A DNA stretch of 64,000 bases from the NCBI GenBank assembly GCA_028753945.1, contig JAPNXP010000002.1, positions 3,348,001-3,412,000 on the forward strand. Reading direction: 5' to 3'. This DNA is from Hexactinellida sp. DTS-2022 (lineage: Eukaryota; Porifera; Hexactinellida). Shown piece by piece: positions 56,865 through 64,000 of this stretch (positions within the stretch are counted from its first letter, which is position 1; the number at the start of each line of letters is the position of its first letter). Made by a program: the position numbers and the translations under genes. The notes under the pieces are model-generated. The model was given only the letters and a program-made list of their open reading frames with translations. It was not told the origin of the DNA and did no database searches.

Positions 56865-57860
56865 GTCCTCACATCTCCTCTGAGAGTTCTCAACAGATCT
56901 GAACCAAATTTTGTATGTCACTTAGGGGCTAACCAACCACCCTGAATAAGGCATTTTTAAGAAAAATATTCATATCTTCCCTCCCTAAAGGTGACAAAAA
57001 ACTTTAGCCTATTTAGCCAATTAAATTCGAGGGTTTTCCAGTATGGATTAGCAGCTAGCATTCAATTAGTATAAAATGATTTTAGTGCATCTATCAAATG
57101 TTAAGTGTGCATTATAGAATGCCATCTGAGACTGTGATTTAATTGGTCGAGAGGAAGTTCATTCATCCAATCAGTTATTTGTGTTCCGTGTGTCTACCCA
57201 TACATTTCTAACTACTAATCTGTCTATTTGATTTTCCAACTGGTCCAAGTAAAGGTATTCATAGTTCCTTAAAGAGAATTTTCTGTAGTTTAAGATAGCA
57301 TAGGTGTAATAATTGACCATATCCTACCATATAAGGTCGGGCACAAAATATACAAAAAGGATCATCGAAAACGAAATAAAATAAATGATACTGAATTCGG
57401 AAACCATAAGAGATGTACTAAGTATAGACACATATCTGGAAACTAGAAGAAAAACTGAAACTAGTATGCTTCAAATGCTCTAGAAAGCTTATTTTATGTT
57501 ATAAATTTAGCACTTGAAACTTGATACTATTTGAAAACTCGAGTTTTATCTTGGAAACCATAGTATATGATCGTAATTCAAATTATAATATCTTGACTTC
57601 CAGATGGAATTTGATAAAATAAATTATATTTCTATAGTCCTTGACTATCCTAGCAACACATGTTTAAGAAATTGAGCATAAACACAGACCTCAAAATTTG
57701 AGCTATGACCGCTGATTTGCCCACTGTGATCAGCTAGCATTCAATTAGTATAAATTGATTTTAGTGTCTCTATCAGTTGTTAAGTGCTCATTATAGAATG
57801 CTTATCTGAGACTGAAATTAATTGGCGAGATAAAAATAATATATCCAATCAATTATTTGT
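56865..57860 (+). mobile_element. Second Helitron-like copy, 3' part uncertain
   Basis: TCCTCACATCTCCTCTGAGA and the next ~85 bp repeat the start of the preceding copy, 39 bp after its end. Further on, a ~135-bp direct repeat (AGCTAGCATTCAATTAGTAT) occurs at 57050-57192 and 57731-57862. No CTRR end identified. Confidence 0.5.
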
Positions 57861-58044
57861 ATTTTAAATGTTTTAAAGGGTCGTAGCCGCTTGCTTCCAA
57901 CGACTATATATGGAGTAATCAATTTGCAGATTCCGAATATGATATTATTAACAACCCCATGTATATATATTTGTAGTTTGCATGTAGACGTTATAAGGAA
58001 GTTACAAAAGTAACTTCTGTTATATAAACAACCGTTATTAGTTG

Positions 58045-58135
58045 ATTGCGATATATGAGGCACCCGAAGGGTGCTTTCTGCGGACACGAAGTGTCTGCAG
58101 CCGCGCACCGCAAGCAAGCCAAGCGCGCTTGTATC
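58045..58135. repeat. Cluster of short GAA-loop hairpins
   Basis: GCACCCGAAGGGTGC (58060-58074) and CTGCGGACACGAAGTGTCTG then CAG (58078-58100) are stems with GAA loops, followed by CGCAAGCAAGCCAAGCGCGC. GC-rich island in AT-rich DNA, resembling Helitron-type ends. Confidence 0.6.
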
Positions 58136-59268
58136 TATGATGTGAAAATGATTTCTGTAAAGTTAATTTAGATCACATAGTAGTATTTATAGACACTAAA
58201 TTGTTTTGTCATATTACTAATATTAGCGTTGTGATCTATACTCACTGAAGGCAGTAGAGAGCGAGCAAAAAAGTTTTAGATTTTTGATCACACAAGAAAT
58301 AGTCTGCGACTTCATTCTGCAACCCCCCTCTTGCTGTTTAGTTAAAGCTTGTCCATTCAGTTTATTGTACACCAACACTATTCTCTCTTTCTTTCAGAAA
58401 ACTTATTTTAATATTCTCTAACCCAGCTAGCCTTGATTGATAGAAATTCTATTTTATTCACACAGGTGCTGTTAACAGCTAACAGCAAAATCGGCTGGTA
58501 ACAGCATTTCTACCACCCTATTTATAATTTTATAATTAAAATTACTGAATAAATAATATGGTTTGTATGTACCGTATACGCGGATAGCAGCCGGCATCGA
58601 TCTCCTTCCCAATTATATAAATTTCTTAATCTATATTGATACAATGTAGTCTAGTCATTAATTGTGTGATAGACAGCCTCGTAGGTAGAAAGAGATAGTA
58701 GGCAGGGCTATGAGAATTGTAGGTGGGGCTGAGTTTGAAAACGCATCATGACATCCAGGTCAGGGATGGATTTAATATTTGCTAGAAGGGGGATTGTGGT
58801 TTCAGAATGTGATATTCGTCCAAATTCCTGTGCCTAGAGCAAGATACTCACTATATCATTCGAGGTTCTGTATTTTAAATGTGAGCCCCCTCCCTGCCTA
58901 CGGACTTGGTGCGTTTCTACACCAGTGTGTACTTCACACACTAATATACCAGTGTGTGCGGATACACCGCTACAAAAATACATCTATTTAAATGCAAAAA
59001 CATTATATGTAGTATTAAAATTCAGATTTCGAAATAAACGAGGGAATGCTTGAACCTCGAGGGTTTATATTAATTCTAACACAAAATTAGTGATTCCAAA
59101 CGATTTCTAGTGCCCAAATACACCATAAAATTTGATTCTGATGAAAAAGGGGGAGGGAAATCTCGCGTGGCCCCTGGCACCAGGTTTGAAGGGGTGTAAA
59201 AGTTTCCTCACGGATTTGGGGTTGTCACTTTCTTCTATGTTTATTCGGACCTAGAAGAACACTCTGGT
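58136..59268. other. Gene-free stretch
   Basis: No gene or repeat recognised; short GC-rich patches only. Confidence 0.4.
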
Positions 59269-59341
59269 CGGGCATTCCATTTCCTATTCAGCCAATCAAT
59301 TATCCGACTCGGGCATTCCGTTTCCTATTCAGCCAATCAAT
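59269..59341. repeat. 32-bp direct repeat with CCAAT boxes
   Basis: CGGGCATTCCATTTCCTATT then CAGCCAATCAAT occurs at 59269 and, with one change, at 59310. Each carries an inverted-CCAAT-compatible CCAATCA; promoter role is speculative and no gene follows convincingly. Confidence 0.7.
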
Positions 59342-59931
59342 AACAATTTTATCGCATCTAAACAATGAGCAAGTTACACACTTGTGAACAGCTCAATTCT
59401 CAGACGCTTGAAATGCTACACACATTAAAAACAAGCCAGCTGTATATGCGCTTGTTATAACCTACATTGGTCCTATAACAATCTACTGAATTAGTCTGCA
59501 TATACTCTTGTTAGGTGTGTAGCAATGTAATCTATACTCATCTGACTTCTAAAACACAAGCCACATGTAACACACAAAGTTATATTCATAAACCAATTAA
59601 CCCGAGATAACGCATCATAGTGGTTAGCAGATGGTTCAGAAAATTGATGCTATCAAATAACACAATCAACGATTTACCACAAGATATTTTATTACTGGGT
59701 ATACCTATAGTATTCTCAGAATACACATCAGTTATTACCCACTTAGAAGGGTTTGTGTTAGCAACATTAATGTCACTCACATTAATACCAGCTAAGATTT
59801 CATACATAATAAGTTCATTCACAGATCCCTACGAAAAACTACGCCGCATATCACTAAATTGTAACGGGATAGTAACTGCATTATAGCCTTGGATTCCACA
59901 GAGAGCAGCAACATATGGACTCTGTACAAAT

Positions 59932-60144
59932 CAGGGTGTTATCCAGGCGTGCTGGGCGCTCCTAAAGGAGCGTAATTTGGCAGAATTTTTATCTAGGCGT
60001 ACAAAATCGAGTCTAGGCCTACAATATCGAGAGTTGCTCCCATAGACTTAATACAAGATGACTAATCTAGGCGTACAAAATGAAAACTGAACGAGCTCAA
60101 ACTAAATTTAGGAGCGGGGTAATTTTTTCCTGGATGAAAGCCTG
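59932..60144. mobile_element. 213-bp hAT MITE in the OTU gene
   Basis: Ends CAGGGTGTTATCCAGG and CCTGGATGAAAGCCTG; exact 8-bp duplication GTACAAAT (59924-59931 and 60145-60152). Confidence 0.93.
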
Positions 60145-60264
60145 GTACAAATGTTTCTATTAGAGAACCACGGATATTATGATGCTCAATTTCATCACCG
60201 ATGATTATGTGAGACAGTGTTCTAAATCTAAAGAAACAATTCCCATCACTTGTTACAGAAACTA

Positions 60265-62349
60265 CAGTGGAACCTCCCAAAGTGGGGCCTCCTAAAGTGG
60301 GGTACTTCGCAAAGTGGGGTGGGAGAAGGGATGTGTTTGGCAACTCACAGCCAAATGAACCTCCGAAAGTGGGGTATATGTCAGAAGTGGGGTTTGGGGT
60401 GCGCTCTAGGCTATTCTGAAAGAAATTGCATACAAAATTATGATATTAATTCCCAAAGTGGGGCACCCAAAGTTGGATAAACTATCATGAAACACTCAAA
60501 CAGAATAACACAACTATTGAATACTTCTAAAAATACTGCGCAATGACAATTGCGAATCCTTCCGACATTAGTCAGCTTTTTCCTCGCTCTTCTTCATCAA
60601 AAAAGCTTCTATTGATGGCTGTATTAGATTAGCATGCACTCTTTACAGAATCTTGTCTTGAGCTGAGACAACCAAAGTTGCTTCTTCCGCCATTCCTTGG
60701 TTTTCAAAGTACTTTTCAAGTTCAGATAAATGAAAGATAGCTTCTTTAGTATTTATTTGAGGAATCTGAGGTTCTAGGTTCATAGGTTCTACACTTGGTT
60801 GAGGTATCGCACCACTCTCACCCTGTTCTTCGACACTATCAACTTCCTTATCTTCTCTAGCGGAGAATAACTCATACATTTCTAAAACTTGATCGGCATC
60901 TTCAACAATAGGTGGACCAGCTATCAGAGCTTCTTCATCGAGGATTTCCTGTTCATCTAAATTTACGACATCTAAAGCTGGATCTGGGATCACTTCATCT
61001 TCTGCTTCAAAGTGGAAACCAGCTTTCTCAAAACAACGGGAGACTGTGGAAGTGTTGTGTAGAGAATTCCAAGCCCCACCAAGCCAAGTACAGGCGCGGA
61101 ATATATCAACACCTACCATAGGTGGTTTATCAATGAAAATAATCTTATACATGTGTTCGTGCAGATATTTGCGATATCTAATTTTCAAAGCGTTCCCAAT
61201 CCCTTGATCGACAGGTTGTACTAGAGATGTACAATTCGGTGGAAACCATTCAACACGGACGTGGGTTAAATGTTCCTTGACAAACTCGAAACCACATTGA
61301 TGACCGGAAAAGTCATCAAGAAAGAGTAAGACATCACGGTTCTGTGTCTCAATCGTAGTATTCAAATTCAAAAGCCACTCACCGAATATAGAAGAATTCA
61401 TCCAACCTTTGGCACTCGCTTTCCATTGCATGCATTTCGGAAGTTTGTTCAAGTCGTAATGAATTCAACTGAATGCTCTTGGTTTCAAATGCTGATTAAT
61501 AACTACCATCTCCTCCATATGTCCATCCATAGCAGCAACAATATACACAGTGATGCGCTTCTTGGTGACCTTGTTTCCTGCCGGATCCATGCCTTGCTGA
61601 AGCAATGTTCTTCTTCCAGTTTGTTCCCAATAAAGGCCGACCTCGTCACCATTAAGAATATCTTTCTTGTCGTAACCATTCAGGAGAGTAGGCAATTTCT
61701 TCTTAAAGTCTTCGACAATATTAATAGGAGCTGACGCTCTTTCACCTTCGAGAGCTCTGCAAATAATCTGATTGCGTTTGCGGAACTTTTCCAGCCAACC
61801 ATTAGAAGCCATGAAACCTTCCAAATTGGGCAGTGTCTTTGCAATTATTGTGGCAATATTTTGTAAAATTGGTCCAGTTATGATAGCATTAACATCACGG
61901 GCTTTTATAATGAACTTAACGAGCTTGTCATCTAAATCAATAGTCTTCACTTTGATTTACGCTTTCGTTCCTTACCTTTTCGAATGCTACTATTCAAATG
62001 TTCAGAAGAAACAACTACCCATTATTCTTTTTCTTTACCAAAACGAGAAACAGTGCCTTTAGATGTCTTGTACTTCTTGACAGCATCTTGCTGGGTCATA
62101 CCTTTTGTTAGATCATGAGCTATTTCAACTTTTCTCTTCAAAGTAAGCTGGGTTCGGAGATCGGTAGCTCTATTGGCCATATTGGTGAAATACAATCAAA
62201 ATTAATTATCTAGGGACAAAGTCATTAATTAAAGTGAACAAGTGGGGGTTGTGTACATAATTATAATGTCAGAAGTGGGATATTTTCCAAAGTGGTGCGC
62301 CGAATTTAGCAAATGCTTCCCGGACACCCCATTTCGGGAGGTTCCACTG
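60265..62349 (-). mobile_element. Tigger/pogo transposon, full length with decayed transposase
   Basis: 2,085 bp. Ends CAGTGGAACCTCCCAAAGTG and TTTCGGGAGGTTCCACTG between TA dinucleotides (60263-60264 and 62350-62351). CAAAGTGGGG-type motifs repeat several times inside both ends. It carries its own transposase on the minus strand and lies inside an OTU gene, whose frame is restored when the element and one TA are ignored. Confidence 0.95.
60643..62180 (-). pseudogene. Tigger/pogo DDD transposase
   Basis: From ATG 62180: a CENP-B-type helix-turn-helix (LTLKRKVEIAHDLTKGMTQQ, AVKKYKTSKGTVSRFGK), then the second DNA-binding part (ASNGWLEKFRKRNQIICRAL), and the DDE/D core: NGDEVGLYWEQTGRR (first Asp), VLLFLDDFSGHQCGFE (second Asp), PPNCTSLVQPVDQGIGNALK (third Asp), followed by an acidic C-terminal tail to TAA at 60643. 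That is the pogo/Tigger layout, also seen in domesticated JRK, TIGD and CENP-B proteins. Lesions: TAA after FGKEKE (62022-62024), a frame change near 61950 before VKTIDLDD, and TGA at 61465-61467 after KPRAFS, the frame continuing after the stop as IHYDLNKLPKCM. All three catalytic Asp are kept, so the damage is recent. Confidence 0.92.
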
Positions 62350-62694
62350 TATACCGAAAATAAACCGATCTCTTACATTTGTACGCATAAAATCAAAAGA
62401 ACCAGTAGCAGAGACTCTAGACCCAGTATAGTTAGTCGGTCTAAAAGGTATTCTCTGTATATTAATGCATTGTGCTAATGACTGTCTCATTGCAAATGTG
62501 AATGAATTAGCATTGTCATGTAATTACAGGAGGCAGCAATGGAGTTGGGATGTACACGTGGCCAACAATTAAATCCTGAATATCCTTAGTTATATTATCA
62601 TTTGGTATTTGGTCAATATCAATACTATCATGTTGACAAGTAGCATTTAAAAAAATTGGTTGATTATCCACATTACTAGTCACTAACAACAGTT

Positions 62695-63230
62695 CCAAGA
62701 GAAATCCTCATTGGCTTATGATCACTAAGGTATGATTCATTAAAACCAGATGAACAGGCCAAGTTTCTAGTGAATACACAATCCAGCAGAGATCCATAGT
62801 TAGTGGATACTCCAGATAAAGATTGCATCATCCCTTTATTGGCAAAATACTTTTATCACGGTGTCTCTCTTAGGTCATCGGGCAAATAAATCTATATTGA
62901 AGTCCCCAGTATTATCAAGTGATCAGAGTTATCAATTTACCTAGGACCTGATCAACTTCCGAGTAAATTCCTTCATTGGGGATTGGGGTGATCGGTATAT
63001 AGACATTACGACGACAGGCTTATCGATAATCATGGGATCATAGATCTGGATAATCAATATCTCGATCCTAGCGCCATTATGACAGACTGAGTGTGATATT
63101 AAAAACATACACAAAGCTGGATTTCGGGAGTATATGTGTATACCAGAACCAGGAAGTCTAGCTATCAATTCCACCAATGAGTGTATAACCAGTGATAATA
63201 AAGTTATCAGTGGCTAAAGTCATTGTCTCC
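62695..63230 (-). pseudogene. APE-type (LINE or Helentron) endonuclease, broken
   Basis: Pieces in minus-strand order: GSGIHIYSRNPALC, VVVMSIYRSPQS, then (other frames) LGDFNIDLF with the GDFN motif, then TNYGSLLDCVFTRN and SYLSDHKPMRISL with the catalytic SDH motif. These are the ordered motifs of apurinic/apyrimidinic-type endonucleases used by non-LTR retrotransposons and captured by Helentrons. At least three frame changes or stops separate them. It ends (GTVVSD, TAG) about 0.2 kb upstream of the OTU gene on the same strand. No reverse transcriptase or Rep/helicase was seen, so LINE against Helentron origin is open. Confidence 0.7.
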
Positions 63231-64000
63231 AGAAAGATTAACACTTGGGATTGTCAAATCTTCCCAGTGTTTGTTCAATGAACGAACAATGTGTATATAG
63301 ATATATGGACTAGTTAGTGCGATAGACCACATAATAGCACAGTGTTCTCATAACCGCTTAATACAAAATGTGAGCTTGAGGAAATTGAAACTCTAATAAT
63401 ATGCAATTCAACATCAAATCCAAATGTCAGATAACCTAGCTAGCGAGCCTCCCCCTAAAGACTGGCCTGACATAAGGATGAATAAATGGGGGACCATGTA
63501 CATTGCACTATGGAACTATGGCCGGTGCATGCCAGCCTAGAAGTAGTACAAGTACAAAGACATGTTCTTGCGGCTTTTTCTGTGATCAAAGAGCAGAAGT
63601 GCTCCTTCAAGCAATTAGAAAATTTTTGATCTTGTATAAATCATGTCTTTGAGCAGGAATTTGATAAATACATACTTTTGGCTTGACAATTAATATTTAG
63701 AGTGTTTCTAATAGTATATTCGCACTCAGTACGCACACCCGAGAAAAACAAGGGGTCACTCGATATGGTTACTCCAAATTGGGAGATCGGACTGTTATCA
63801 CATTCATACCGTTGCTATGGAAAACGAAAAGTATTCTCACCAAATATTGTCAATATACCTAGCAAAATGCTGGAAATTAAGTGGTGAGCACGAATCTGAC
63901 AATATAAGGTCGTTAAGAATGGATTTGAATGATCTATCTTGTATTCATACAGCCTGCGATTTCGATTGGGCACCAATTTTTGACCCCCTGAAAACAAATT
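63231..64000. other. Gene-free end of window
   Basis: A 38-codon frame at 63425-63541 (MSDNLASEPPPKDWPDIRMN) starts with ATG but is too short to support. Nothing else recognised. Confidence 0.35.

Larger units (their letters stand above)
59590..62515 (-). pseudogene. OTU-type cysteine protease gene, split by two transposons
   Basis: Minus strand. The upstream part (62350-62510) reads AMRQSLAQCINIQRIPFRPT and ends DRFIFGI; removing the Tigger element (and one TA) it continues in frame with VSVTSDGNCFFRFRTLSHII. SDGNCFFR (60236-60247 for DGNC) is the catalytic Asp/Cys motif of OTU proteases. A hAT MITE (59932-60144) interrupts the text after IETFV, then QSPYVAALCGIQGYNAVTIP continues. The histidine motif NHYDAL lies at ~59614-59625. 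Damage outside the insertions includes an in-frame TAG (SFS*GSVN; the related 51946 fragment has Trp there) and a frame change before NHYDAL. OTU domains cleave ubiquitin-like linkages; in transposons their role is unclear. The preceding ORF (62516-62698) may be its upstream continuation after a frame change. Confidence 0.72.

Noticed and set aside
13772-62024. Reassigned stop codons (alternative genetic code)
   Set aside because: TAA, TAG and TGA all occur inside otherwise good frames, only in decaying elements and alongside frame changes and deletions. Decay explains them.

Overview
This is eukaryotic, almost certainly animal, DNA: AT-rich, gene-poor and crowded with cut-and-paste transposons. 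The signs are a leucine-rich-repeat gene, introns of only 53-62 bp with GT..AG ends, THAP/P-element, Phantom/MULE, Tigger/pogo, hAT-Charlie, Helitron and LINE-type fragments, and many MITEs with textbook target duplications (TA, TTAA or 8 bp). A marine invertebrate such as a sponge would fit, but the sequence alone does not name the species. I see no bacterial genes, operons or CRISPR.

Layout. 1-13,299 is a large inverted duplication: a left arm (1-3,973) and a right arm (7,853-13,299) around a 3.9-kb MITE-rich spacer. Each arm ends outward in the 3' end of the same LRR gene, so the two gene copies face each other tail to tail. Only the right copy (13,232-14,779) lies mostly in the window, and it is a pseudogene. 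14.8-24.7 kb is a MITE and satellite field with two damaged transposon-like ORFs. 24.7-39.6 kb holds a 117-bp tandem array and a duplicated ~0.9-kb unit, one copy of which received a 12,037-bp insertion (26,921-38,957) with hAT-type ends and a perfect 8-bp target duplication. Inside that insertion are a decayed Phantom/MULE-like transposase with a PHD finger, an internally deleted P element with its own inverted repeats, an LTR fossil, three short genes with open frames (two of them spliced) and a ~170-bp tandem array.

39.6-51.6 kb is mostly repeats, with one recognisable hAT-Charlie (ZBED5-like) fragment. 51.9-63.2 kb holds two related OTU-protease fragments, a Helitron-like pair, a 2,085-bp Tigger element inserted into one OTU domain, and a broken APE-type endonuclease.

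No ordinary intact host gene is convincingly present. The most informative content is the set of natural empty-site/filled-site pairs made by the duplications, which fix the ends of five insertions, and the 12-kb hAT-ended compound element with its unrecognised small genes.
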